DNA of 6,129 nt from contig JAILBP010000192.1 of the NCBI GenBank assembly GCA_024680835.1, forward strand, positions 1 to 6,129, given 5' to 3'. The notes beneath the pieces were generated by a model. The model had not been told where the DNA came from, did not search any database, and worked only from the letters and a program-made list of their open reading frames with translations. The DNA is from RGIG6904 sp024680835 (GTDB lineage Bacteria; Bacillota; Clostridia; Lachnospirales; Lachnospiraceae). A program made the position numbers and the translations under genes. Position 1 is the stretch's first letter. Every line of letters begins with the position of its first letter. This document shows positions 1 to 5,731 of this stretch, piece by piece.

Positions 1-278
1 TTTTCAAACAGTACCGCGCGTTTTTCGCGTTCATAAAAGATCTTATTATATCTGGATAATTTTTCCTTCCATTTCCGGATTTTTTTCGAAGGATGTTCGG
101 CATACCAGAATAAAGGATGAGTAACGTCAAATCCCTTAAAATACGGAGGATAATAATCTATAACCGTACTGTCTATATCATTCTTTTTCAAAAACTGCTG
201 AAAAACATACGAATGCAGCATAGATGCAAAATTTAATGTCTTTGTATGTAAATTTATGGAAAGTAAAGCAATCTTCAT
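1..278 (-). CDS. Polysaccharide pyruvyl transferase-like protein, N-terminal part
   Basis: Open frame on the minus strand, starting with ATG at 278-276 and running off the left edge, giving 92 residues without a stop. It begins MKIALLSINLHTKTLNFASM and continues with an alternating helix and strand pattern (LHSYVFQQFLKKNDIDSTVIDYYPP, about residues 21-45). This resembles the start of the polysaccharide pyruvyl transferase family, where 'K-I-hydrophobic, N-[YF]-G/A-x-x-L-x-x-Y-A-L-Q-x-x-L, V-I-D-Y' is typical. Such enzymes add pyruvyl ketals to cell-wall or capsule sugars. The catalytic C-terminal part lies outside the window, so this rests on N-terminal pattern only. The start is well supported: AAGGAG lies at 290-285 with a six-base spacer. 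The gene is transcribed away from cstA. The family resemblance was judged by eye; a Rossmann-like glycosyltransferase is the main alternative. Confidence 0.7.
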   Translation of the reverse strand, partial: MKIALLSINLHTKTLNFASMLHSYVFQQFLKKNDIDSTVIDYYPPYFKGFDVTHPLFWYAEHPSKKIRKWKEKLSRYNKIFYEREKRAVLFE

Positions 279-359
279 GCAATGCTCCTTTCTATAGGTT
301 GCTGAAATATATTTGTGTACATGCTATCAGAATAGATGAAATAATAGAACCAATTGTAA

Positions 360-373
360 TGAAAACGTATTCA
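360..373. promoter_or_regulatory. Candidate cre box (CcpA operator) 1
   Basis: The sequence TGAAAACGTATTCA matches the catabolite-responsive element consensus TGWAANCGNTNWCA at all defined positions but one (A for T at position 10). It is nearly palindromic (TGAA...TTCA). It lies in the divergent region, 82 bases upstream of the minus-strand start at 278 and about 240 bases upstream of cstA. CcpA binds such boxes in Firmicutes. Which of the two genes it would control cannot be told from position alone. Confidence 0.5.
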
Positions 374-463
374 AATTCCGGGATGTTCAAGAGAATGCAA
401 TTATTATATATAAGCTGTCCACATGGGAAAAGAGCATTGTTTATAATGTTTACACAAAAAATC

Positions 464-477
464 TGAAAACGTTATCT
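464..477. promoter_or_regulatory. Candidate cre box (CcpA operator) 2
   Basis: TGAAAACGTTATCT matches the cre consensus TGWAANCGNTNWCA at every defined position except the last (T for A). It shares its first nine bases with the box at 360-373, from which it is offset by 104 bases. It lies about 110 bases upstream of the predicted cstA transcription start, a position used for either activation or upstream repression by CcpA. The link to CstA, a carbon-starvation transporter, makes the match more believable than its score alone would. Confidence 0.5.
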
Positions 478-538
478 TTCAGTAATATCGGTAAAAATAC
501 ATAAAACTCCGAGGTTTACATTAATGATGATAAAGCCC

Positions 539-567
539 TTTACATCAACATGCTGTCGGTGTAATAT
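539..567 (+). promoter_or_regulatory. Probable promoter of cstA
   Basis: TTTACA (539-544, five of six to TTGACA) is followed after exactly 17 bases by TAATAT (562-567, four of six to TATAAT). Transcription would start near 574, leaving a leader of about 41 bases. The leader holds a short inverted repeat, CTGAT (580-584) and ATCAG (591-595) with a six-base gap, which is too weak to be a terminator but could be a small operator. A perfect TATAAT also occurs at 442-447, but without a convincing -35 box. Confidence 0.5.
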
Positions 568-614
568 TGTGTTCGATAACTGATGAAATAATCAGACTTG
601 CGTGAGGGAAAAGC

Positions 615-2048
615 ATGATTTCTTTTGTAATAGCATTAGTGATCCTGGTTGTAGGATATATGACCTACGGTCGCCTTGTTGAAAAGATATTCGGACCGGA
701 TGACAGGAAAACTCCTGCGATAGAAATAAACGACGGTGTGGACTGTGTGCCGGTCAAAACATGGAAAGCTGTTTTGATACAGCTTTTGAATATTGCGGGA
801 ACAGGACCGATTTTTGGAGCCTTGATGGGGGCGTGTTTCGGTCCGGTGGTTTTCCTGTGGATCGTTTTCGGCTCGATTCTCGGCGGAGCGGTTCATGACT
901 ATATGAGCGGTATGGTCTCGGAACGAAATAAAGGGGCTTCTATAGCGGAGATGTCAGGAGTATACCTCGGAAAACCGGCTCTTTATATAATGCGTATCTT
1001 TTCAATCCTCCTGCTGCTTTTGACCGGTACGGTTTTTGTTACCAGTCCGGCGGCTCTCTTAACAAGGCTTACGCCGGATGCTTTGGGTAATACTTTTTGG
1101 ATAGTGGTCATTCTGTTTTATTATGTGCTGGCTACATTGCTGCCGGTGGACAAGATCATCGGAAGGCTTTATCCGATATTTGGCGTGATCTTGATAATCA
1201 TGGCTGTTTCCGTTGCCGGCGGAATCTTTTTGATCCCGCAGTATCAAATACCGGAGATAACACTTGCAAATCTGAATCCGGATAATCTTCCCATATGGCC
1301 TTTCATGTTTGTAACCGTTGCCTGTGGAGCAATTTCCGGTTTCCATGCAACCCAGTCTCCCATGATGGCAAAGTGCATTACAAGCGAAAAAGAAGGCAGA
1401 AAGGTTTTTTACGGTGCCATGATCATAGAGTCTGTCATTGCACTGATATGGGCAGCGGCAGGCGTTGCGTTTTATGGAACCACTAAGATGCTGTCGGCTG
1501 CGATCACAGATCTTGGACAGTCGGGAGTTGTATATCAGATCAGCGGCGAAATGCTGGGAAGTATAGGTGGGATACTTGCGGTTGTCGGTGTGGTTATTTG
1601 TCCGATCACCTCCGGAGATACTGCTTTTCGAAGTGCACGTTTGATCCTTGCGGAGTGGACAAAGCTTGATCAGAAAAAGATAAAAAACAGGCTTTTCATC
1701 ACCATTCCTATACTTGGCATAAGTGCAGTGCTGACACAGCTTGATTTTAATGTGTTGTGGAGATATTTCTCATGGAGTAATCAAACATTGGCCATGATAT
1801 CTTTGTGGGTTGCAACATCTTACCTGATCAGAGAAAATCATAATCGGTTTACATCGCTTATTACGGCGCTTCCGGCTGTGTTTATGACGGCAGTGTCGGT
1901 GACATATATACTGACGGCAAAAGAGGGATTCCGGCTTCCGATTTCCGTTGCTTACCCTGTTGGGATGACTACAGCCACAGTTTTTCTCGGGATATATTTA
2001 TGGGTGATCTTGTATAAAGCAGGAAAACATAATCAAACTAACAATTAA
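615..2048 (+). CDS. cstA: CstA-family carbon starvation protein (peptide/pyruvate transporter)
   Basis: Complete 477-residue integral membrane protein with about 12 to 13 hydrophobic segments spread over its length (for example residues 2-18, 51-70, 75-95, 124-148, 160-177, 188-206, 226-245, 265-287, 315-332, 360-374, 412-433 and 448-467). Family signatures are clear: LLNIAGTGPIFGA (57-69), GAVHDYMSG (91-99), GFHATQSPMMA (242-252), SGDTAFRSARLILAE (333-347) and LWRYFSWSNQ (381-390). Enterobacterial CstA and BtsT import peptides or pyruvate under carbon limitation; substrate here is inferred from family. It is the short form usual in Firmicutes, about 220 residues below E. coli CstA, which has a longer C-terminus, so it is not truncated. 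ATG at 615 follows GAGGG (604-608) with a six-base spacer and starts directly in the first helix. It is flanked by its own promoter and terminator, so probably monocistronic, and two cre-like boxes lie upstream. Confidence 0.95.
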   Translation: MISFVIALVILVVGYMTYGRLVEKIFGPDDRKTPAIEINDGVDCVPVKTWKAVLIQLLNIAGTGPIFGALMGACFGPVVFLWIVFGSILGGAVHDYMSGMVSERNKGASIAEMSGVYLGKPALYIMRIFSILLLLLTGTVFVTSPAALLTRLTPDALGNTFWIVVILFYYVLATLLPVDKIIGRLYPIFGVILIIMAVSVAGGIFLIPQYQIPEITLANLNPDNLPIWPFMFVTVACGAISGFHATQSPMMAKCITSEKEGRKVFYGAMIIESVIALIWAAAGVAFYGTTKMLSAAITDLGQSGVVYQISGEMLGSIGGILAVVGVVICPITSGDTAFRSARLILAEWTKLDQKKIKNRLFITIPILGISAVLTQLDFNVLWRYFSWSNQTLAMISLWVATSYLIRENHNRFTSLITALPAVFMTAVSVTYILTAKEGFRLPISVAYPVGMTTATVFLGIYLWVILYKAGKHNQTNN

Positions 2049-2090
2049 TTGTCTGAAAATACCTGATCACATATGGAATAAACAGCCGAT

Positions 2091-2119
2091 AAAAAGCTCA
2101 GCACACCGCTGAGCTTTTT
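2091..2119. terminator. Bidirectional rho-independent terminator
   Basis: A perfect 12-bp stem, AAAAAGCTCAGC (2091-2102) against GCTGAGCTTTTT (2108-2119), closes a five-base loop. It provides a T-run after a GC-rich hairpin on both strands. It lies 42 bases after the cstA stop and 5 bases after the stop of the convergent minus-strand gene, so it can end both transcripts. Confidence 0.93.
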
Positions 2120-2124
2120 GGCTT

Positions 2125-3099
2125 TTATTCGATGGGGTCCGCGTCCGCACCGGTATTCTCGGTCGTATCTACCGTCCCGTTAGTCTTCATCATTTTAAAT
2201 TCAGTATAGTCAAAGTCTGCATTTCCATAGATCTCCTGACGGATCAACTGATCGTAATCCGCATAGCCTCTTAAAAGCTGGTTTGCCACGATCTCACTGT
2301 TATAGGACAAGGAATACGGCGTATAATTGCTTTTGATCGTACCGTCATCATTCAGCGAAACATTCTTAAGACACGCTCCGTCATACATTACATAATGCTC
2401 GGTACGGTCATCATAGACCTTGTCCCAATGCAGCTTATAAATGCTCATTACAATATTGTGCTCCCTGTTATCCTCATTTTTTGCGATCAGGAGATAACTG
2501 GTAATGTATTCCGGTTCTCCCAATACCCAGTTGGTATAGTACAGATTCGTATTCTTCTCCAGCTGGCCTTCGATTGTTTTGTTCGCATTTTCCAGAAAGA
2601 AAGAATCCGCAAGGAGATCTTCCGGGGTTACTTTGTAAGATGCCAATAACGCCTGTCGCGCCGCTTCTTCTGCAGCTGCCTTCGCTTCCGCTTCCTGCCG
2701 GCGCTTTTCTTCCTCCTGCTGTCTTTTCTGCTCGCGTTCTTCCTCTCGTACTCTCTGCTGTTCGGCATAAGCTTGCTCCCGGACCTGCTGCATATAGATC
2801 GAACCAATTGCCACAGGGATTGTGATCAGAATAAAGAATGCCACTACAATAGCGATTGCGATCGTTTTGGCTTTGTTTGCCTGCTTCTGCCGACGCTGCG
2901 CTGCAGCCATTCCCATTTGCTGCATATTAATCTGCTGTTTGCGAAATTCACTTTCCGATTTGACACGCTCGTATTCCACATCATCCCAGTCATAATCCGC
3001 CAGAAAAGACGTACCGCAATTTTCACAATGAAATTTGCCTTCTCCGATCTGCTTTACCAGCCCGTTACAATTCGGACAATTCAGACTCATCAGTTTCAT
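2125..3099 (-). CDS. Zinc-ribbon, single-pass membrane, coiled-coil protein of unknown function
   Basis: A 324-residue protein I do not recognise as a named family. Domains in order: a zinc ribbon with CPNC (Cys8, Cys11) and CENC (Cys25, Cys28); an acidic then Gln/Arg-rich linker (35-78); one transmembrane helix (about 79-102); a highly charged E/R/Q/A coiled coil (about 104-152); then a mixed region rich in aromatic and charged residues with a possible beta fold (about 155-310) and a Thr/Asp-rich tail. With no signal peptide, the zinc ribbon is probably cytoplasmic and the C-terminal domain outside (inference). The frame stays open upstream to an ATG at 3135, but I prefer the ATG at 3099: GGAGG (3111-3107) sits seven bases before it. 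It is convergent with cstA and appears to be a single-gene unit. Similar zinc-ribbon plus membrane-anchor layouts occur in many uncharacterised clostridial envelope proteins. The call as a real protein is firm; function is open. Confidence 0.9.
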   Translation of the reverse strand: MKLMSLNCPNCNGLVKQIGEGKFHCENCGTSFLADYDWDDVEYERVKSESEFRKQQINMQQMGMAAAQRRQKQANKAKTIAIAIVVAFFILITIPVAIGSIYMQQVREQAYAEQQRVREEEREQKRQQEEEKRRQEAEAKAAAEEAARQALLASYKVTPEDLLADSFFLENANKTIEGQLEKNTNLYYTNWVLGEPEYITSYLLIAKNEDNREHNIVMSIYKLHWDKVYDDRTEHYVMYDGACLKNVSLNDDGTIKSNYTPYSLSYNSEIVANQLLRGYADYDQLIRQEIYGNADFDYTEFKMMKTNGTVDTTENTGADADPIE

Positions 3100-3139
3100 T
3101 TCGGCACCTCCGTTACTACGTGCACTTATATACAATATG

Positions 3140-3168
3140 ATAATATCATGATCCTGTTGCTTTTACAA
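3140..3168 (-). promoter_or_regulatory. Probable promoter of the zinc-ribbon gene
   Basis: On the minus strand, TTGTAA (3168-3163, four of six) is followed after 17 bases by TATTAT (3145-3140, five of six), preceded by TGA to give an extended -10 (TGATATTAT). The predicted start near 3133 leaves a leader of about 34 bases to the ATG at 3099, and this favours the shorter start over the ATG at 3135. Confidence 0.5.
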
Positions 3169-3173
3169 GCAAC
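3156..3173. repeat. Perfect 7+7 inverted repeat over the -35 box (operator candidate)
   Basis: GTTGCTT (3156-3162) and AAGCAAC (3167-3173) are exact reverse complements separated by four bases (TTAC). The repeat covers the whole predicted -35 element of the zinc-ribbon gene promoter, a usual place for a repressor site. It has no T-run, so it is not a terminator, and it lies upstream of the predicted transcript, so it should not act as RNA. Confidence 0.45.
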
Positions 3174-3252
3174 CTGACACTTGAAAACATGTAATTTCGG
3201 AAGGACATTGACGATCCTATAAATAATACTTTTGGAACAATTCGGGACATAT

Positions 3253-3294
3253 AAAAAGCGGAGAGATTTCTACAAGTTTTTTCTCCCTTTTTTT
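3253..3294. terminator. Terminator-like hairpin with no obvious upstream gene
   Basis: AAAAAG and GGAGA (3253-3258 and 3260-3264, with C3259 bulged) pair with TCTCC and CTTTTT (3282-3292), followed by further Ts to 3294. A G-T and an A-T pair can extend the stem inward, leaving a loop of about 13 bases. The A-tract and T-tract allow it to work on either strand. No gene reading towards it is clear: the nearest plus-strand coding sequence upstream is cstA, which has its own terminator. Confidence 0.45.
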
Positions 3295-3527
3295 GTGCTT
3301 TTGTGATACGATATTTGAGAGCTGGGGCTTGACAGAGTGGCATTCAATTGAAAAAAGCAGGACTATCAGAGAGATGACAATCGAACAGGGGATTGAGCAT
3401 GCAGATCGACAGTCGGAAATAATTGCTTTTATTTGGAAAAAGAATGGGTTACAAGATTATTGTAGGAAAATAAACATATTATTCAGTTAGCGATTTAACA
3501 ACGAAAAAAACGATGGAGGAAGGCTAT
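3295..3527 (+). other. Mostly non-coding gap with a doubtful 38-codon ORF
   Basis: Together with 3174-3252 this is the longest stretch lacking a firm gene. A TTGACA occurs at 3329-3334 but no matching -10 lies 16 to 18 bases downstream. An ATG at 3374 opens 38 codons (MTIEQGIEHADRQSEIIAFI..., stop at 3488-3490); the composition is protein-like, but no good ribosome binding site is present (AGGA is too far away), so it may be a decayed gene. I see no RNA gene or repeat. A promoter for the following cluster should lie here, but I could not pick a convincing one. Confidence 0.3.
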
Positions 3528-3686
3528 ATGAGCAGATTAAAAGAACTTCGTAAATACGTGGATGTGGAACTGAATAAAATAGAGGATGCGGATGTCATCC
3601 ATCATTGTATGAATGATCTGTCGAAAGAGATCAAAGAAAAGGAGCAGGTTCGGTACGATAAGCTGTGTGCTGAGTTTGGTATGTAG
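3528..3686 (+). CDS. Small acidic/basic helical protein, 52 aa, unknown function
   Basis: ATG at 3528 follows GGAGG (3515-3519) with an eight-base spacer, one of the best ribosome binding sites in the window. The product starts MSRLKELRKYVDVELNKIED and continues with a strongly charged, mostly helical sequence (ADVIHHCMNDLSKEIKEKEQ, residues 21-40), ending in YDKLCAEFGM. It has no membrane segment or signal peptide. Two Cys (27 and 47) and a His-His-Cys run (25-27) do not form a recognised metal site. I do not recognise the family. The stop lies 29 bases before the glycerate kinase fragment, so both probably share a transcript. The good start signal and helical composition support a real gene. 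Confidence 0.65.
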   Translation: MSRLKELRKYVDVELNKIEDADVIHHCMNDLSKEIKEKEQVRYDKLCAEFGM

Positions 3687-3715
3687 AAATGTCAGGTGAA
3701 GAAGGATAGAGATAA

Positions 3716-4108
3716 ATGAAACTTATATTTGCCTCTGATTCTTTTAAGGGATCGATGACAAGTGAAAAGATATCGGAGATTCTTTCGAAAGCAGCAGTAG
3801 AGGTGTTCGGACAATGTGAGACAGTGGCTGTGGTTTTGGCGGATGGTGGCGAAGGAACGCTGGATTCCATTCTGTCCGTGAGAGACGGACAAAAGGTAGA
3901 GGTCACGGTTCATGATCCACTGATGAACGAGATAAAAGCATATTATGGAGTTTTTGGCGATGAAGTTGTGATCGAGATGGCGCAAGGCTCCGGACTTACC
4001 CTTATACCGGAAGATAAGAGGGATCCATTATATACGAGTAGTATAGGTACGAGTTTTAATTTGTTTACATCCGGACGTAGCTCAACTGGTAGAGTTGTAT
4101 TTGGCTAA
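3716..4108 (+). pseudogene. Truncated glycerate kinase (N-terminal third)
   Basis: The 130-residue product matches the N-terminus of the GarK/GlxK glycerate kinase family, which phosphorylates glycerate using ATP. Diagnostic segments are DSFKGSMTS (8-16), LADGGEGTLD (41-50), HDPL (66-69), a YYGVFGD strand (76-82) and EMAQGSGLTLIPEDKRDPLYTSS (87-109). Family members are about 370 to 380 residues long. After about residue 113 (IGTS), where members continue with a GTGELI-like helix, the sequence changes to an unrelated tail (LFTSGRSSTGRVVFG) and stops. The tail is read from a tRNA D-arm-like sequence at 4077-4094. The remaining two thirds, including much of the nucleotide-binding domain, are absent from the window, so it should be inactive. 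AAGGA at 3702-3706 precedes the ATG by nine bases and the frame has no internal stop, which suggests a recent truncation by recombination or deletion. Confidence 0.85.
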
Positions 4109-4109
4109 A
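4071..4109 (+). other. tRNA 5'-half-like scrap (D-arm signature)
   Basis: GTAGCTCAACTGGTAGAG (4077-4094) is the classic D-arm of a bacterial tRNA: T8-A9 (4078-4079), stem GCTC (4080-4083), loop AACTGGTA with the invariant GG, and stem GAGT (4092-4095, one G-T pair). Four of five pairs of an anticodon-like stem (GTATT and AATAG) can be drawn after it, but the loop lacks the conserved T33. No T-arm (GGTTCGA type) or matching acceptor strand follows within the next 70 bases, so this is not a working tRNA. It forms the aberrant end of the glycerate kinase fragment and could mark a recombination junction. Confidence 0.45.
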
Positions 4110-4129
4110 ATAGGCGAGGATAAAGTGAA

Positions 4130-4570
4130 ATGAAAAATATAGAGGTCATGCGTGCAGATAATGAATGGCAGCGCGCAGGGGCGTATTATGTGCGGATTCA
4201 CGGAATGAACAGGCAACATCAGATTTCTCTTAGGGATGAGTTCGACGAGCATGATGGGGACGGAACACGTTATATTGTTTTGTTGGATGAGGGATATCCC
4301 GTTGCAACAGCAAGATTTTATGAAAAAGACAAAGAAACCGTGATAGTTGGGCGGGTAGTTGTGTTGCCAGATTATCGTGGTCAGGGACTGGGTGCAAAGG
4401 TGCTAGAGGAAGCAGAGGCGTGGATCCGCACGTTGAGATACAAACGAATAGAAGTGGACAGTCGAACGGTTGCTGTTGGGTTTTATGAGAAGAATGGATA
4501 CAGGATTGTCAGCGATGAGGTTATAAAGAGCGGAACCTTTGAATGCATTAAAATGCAGAAAGATTTATAA
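4130..4570 (+). CDS. GNAT-family N-acetyltransferase
   Basis: A 146-residue protein with a complete GNAT fold. The acetyl-CoA site (motif A) is VGRVVVLPDYRGQGLGAKVLEEAE (73-96), with the R-x-x-G-x-G/A loop R83-G-Q-G86-L-G88; motif B is VGFYEKNGYRIVSDE (116-130). The N-terminus (YYVRIHGMNRQHQISLRDEFDEHD, 19-42) resembles the YjcF/ElaA-like subgroup, where FYVR...EQ...EFDE.D is typical, although the usual Glu of EQ is replaced by Arg-Gln here. These enzymes transfer acetyl from acetyl-CoA to an amine; the substrate cannot be read from sequence. GAGGA (4116-4120) is nine bases before the ATG, and the gene starts 21 bases after the glycerate kinase fragment stop, in the same direction. Length is normal and no key residue is missing. 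Confidence 0.9.
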   Translation: MKNIEVMRADNEWQRAGAYYVRIHGMNRQHQISLRDEFDEHDGDGTRYIVLLDEGYPVATARFYEKDKETVIVGRVVVLPDYRGQGLGAKVLEEAEAWIRTLRYKRIEVDSRTVAVGFYEKNGYRIVSDEVIKSGTFECIKMQKDL

Positions 4571-4633
4571 TCTGGCTCAGAATACGAAGAGGATAGTATG
4601 ATTTTATAAGGCTATATTGAAGGGGTGGTGAGT

Positions 4634-5320
4634 ATGGCTGAGATTTTTAAGATCAATGATGATACCTGGAGATTTGAGGATACCGGTGTGAGATTTTATC
4701 TGTTTTCCGGGACAGAAAGGGCTGCACTTATAGATACGGGAATGAATGTGTTGGATGCAAAGGCTATGGCCGAAGGCTTGACTGACCTACCGCTGATCCT
4801 CATCAATACACATGGGGATCCGGACCATATTTCCGGAAATGGTGCGTTTGATGTTGTTTATATGAGCCCAAATGAAGAGGAAAACTACAGAGCATGTGGC
4901 GGAAAAGGCAAGATTAACCCGGTTCATGAAGGCGATATTATAGATTTGGGTGACCGACCCCTTCGGATCATAGATATTCCGGGACATACTCCGGGGAGTA
5001 TAGCGATACTTGACGAGAAGAACAGAGTTTTAGTAAGTGGAGACAGCGTGGGAGACGGAAACATCTTCATGTTTGGTCCTATGAGGGATCTTAATAAGTA
5101 TATAGATAGCATGCGACATCTGCAAAAGTACACAGATAGCTTTGATGATGTTTATGCCATGCACGGTTCCTTTCCGGTAAAGAGTGACCTTGTTGGAAAG
5201 CTGATAGAAGGCGCAAAGCTTATCAGAGACAAGAAGGCTGAGGGAAACATAGTTAATGTATTTGGAAAAGAGGTAGTACTTTATAAGTTCTCGTATGCAG
5301 GATTTTTATATGATGAATGA
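4634..5320 (+). CDS. Metallo-beta-lactamase-fold hydrolase
   Basis: A 228-residue cytoplasmic protein (no signal peptide) of the glyoxalase II-like metallo-hydrolase group. Metal-site motifs appear in order: DTG (34-36), THGDPDHISG (59-68), PGHTPGS (116-122), SGDS (135-138) and a late AMHGSF (175-180). Inferred ligands are His60, Asp62, Asp64, His65, His118, Asp137 and His177. The usual H-x-H-x-D-H reads H-G-D-P-D-H here, with Asp62 in place of the second His, a substitution that occurs in some family branches and may alter metal preference. The substrate is unknown; a thioester, phosphoester or lactone are all possible. The frame is open from a GTG at 4625, but the ATG at 4634 is preferred because AGGGG (4621-4625) lies eight bases before it. 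The gene follows the acetyltransferase by 63 bases and probably shares its transcript. Confidence 0.92.
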   Translation: MAEIFKINDDTWRFEDTGVRFYLFSGTERAALIDTGMNVLDAKAMAEGLTDLPLILINTHGDPDHISGNGAFDVVYMSPNEEENYRACGGKGKINPVHEGDIIDLGDRPLRIIDIPGHTPGSIAILDEKNRVLVSGDSVGDGNIFMFGPMRDLNKYIDSMRHLQKYTDSFDDVYAMHGSFPVKSDLVGKLIEGAKLIRDKKAEGNIVNVFGKEVVLYKFSYAGFLYDE

Positions 5321-5328
5321 GGACAGAA

Positions 5329-5454
5329 ATGATTTGCACTGAAATCGGCGGTGATCCGGGGTCTTATTTTATCTATTACTACAAGAACGGCAAAGTTAAG
5401 AAAACTGACGATAATGGAAAGCGATTTATAACGGTATATTTATTCCGTTGCTAA
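5329..5454 (+). CDS. Possible 41-aa ORF coupled to the hydrolase gene
   Basis: ATG at 5329 opens 41 codons (MICTEIGGDPGSYFIYYYKN, then GKVKKTDDNGKRFITVYLFRC). GAGGA at 5319-5323 overlaps the hydrolase stop and is five bases from the ATG, so translational coupling is possible. The sequence looks protein-like (aromatic strand, then a charged turn), but I do not recognise it; it could equally be the front of a longer gene that has since broken. It is short and unsupported by homology, so the call is tentative. Confidence 0.35.
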   Translation: MICTEIGGDPGSYFIYYYKNGKVKKTDDNGKRFITVYLFRC

Positions 5455-5556
5455 AACATCTGGTGGAAATATGTGAACAAAAGAAAAAACGAGTTATTAT
5501 GATGCTCGCAAAAAGAATGAGTGTATGAAACGGAGTGTGTGAAAGTTTTTCTGTAA

Positions 5557-5676
5557 ATAAGATATCCTAAGATAATTGACGATCTGTATGGCGGTAAGAT
5601 TACCGTTGTCCAACTCGTTTCGGCTATACCTAATCCCATTGATTTCATCAAGTATTATGATAAACTCGGTATATAA
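5557..5676 (+). pseudogene. Possible C-terminal remnant of an unrecognised gene
   Basis: This frame reads 39 residues (IRYPKIIDDLYGGKITVVQL, then VSAIPNPIDFIKYYDKLGI) to a TAA at 5674-5676. The alternating hydrophobic and charged pattern looks like a real protein C-terminus, but there is no start codon with a ribosome binding site, and an in-frame TAA at 5554-5556 cuts it off. A second protein-like stretch in another frame (TKEKTSYYDARKKNECMKRSV, 5477-5539) also lacks a start. Together these suggest a decayed gene between the hydrolase and the transporter. I cannot name the parent family. Apart from this, 5455-5731 shows no terminator, RNA gene or clear promoter; TATAAT at 5672-5677 has no matching -35. 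Confidence 0.3.
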
Positions 5677-5731
5677 TTATATTACAGTTTTATAGACGAT
5701 GACAAATCGGAGTTTAAAAAGGAGATTGAAC

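Noticed and set aside
224..466. 80-codon plus-strand frame in the divergent region
   Set aside because: It overlaps the minus-strand start and its ribosome binding site, has no ribosome binding site of its own, and covers both cre-like boxes; the product shows no domain pattern.
3146..3343. 65-codon minus-strand frame
   Set aside because: It runs across the terminator-like hairpin and the promoter dyad, lacks a ribosome binding site and has no recognisable protein pattern.
4071..4146. A complete tRNA gene starting at the D-arm-like sequence
   Set aside because: There is no T-arm, no acceptor strand complementary to 4071-4077, and the anticodon loop lacks T33.
4605..4616. Three-codon minigene (ATG ATT TTA TAA, near 4598-4609) after an AGAGGA motif
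   Set aside because: It could be a leader or a chance match; with no attenuator or regulatory structure following, there is nothing to support a function.
5588..5695. 35-codon ORF starting with ATG at 5588
   Set aside because: It has no ribosome binding site, and the overlapping frame at 5557-5676 reads as a far more protein-like sequence.
5677..5731. Metal-sensing riboswitch before the CDF gene
   Set aside because: The short A/T-rich leader has no conserved helices of the yybP-ykoY or similar classes that I could draw.
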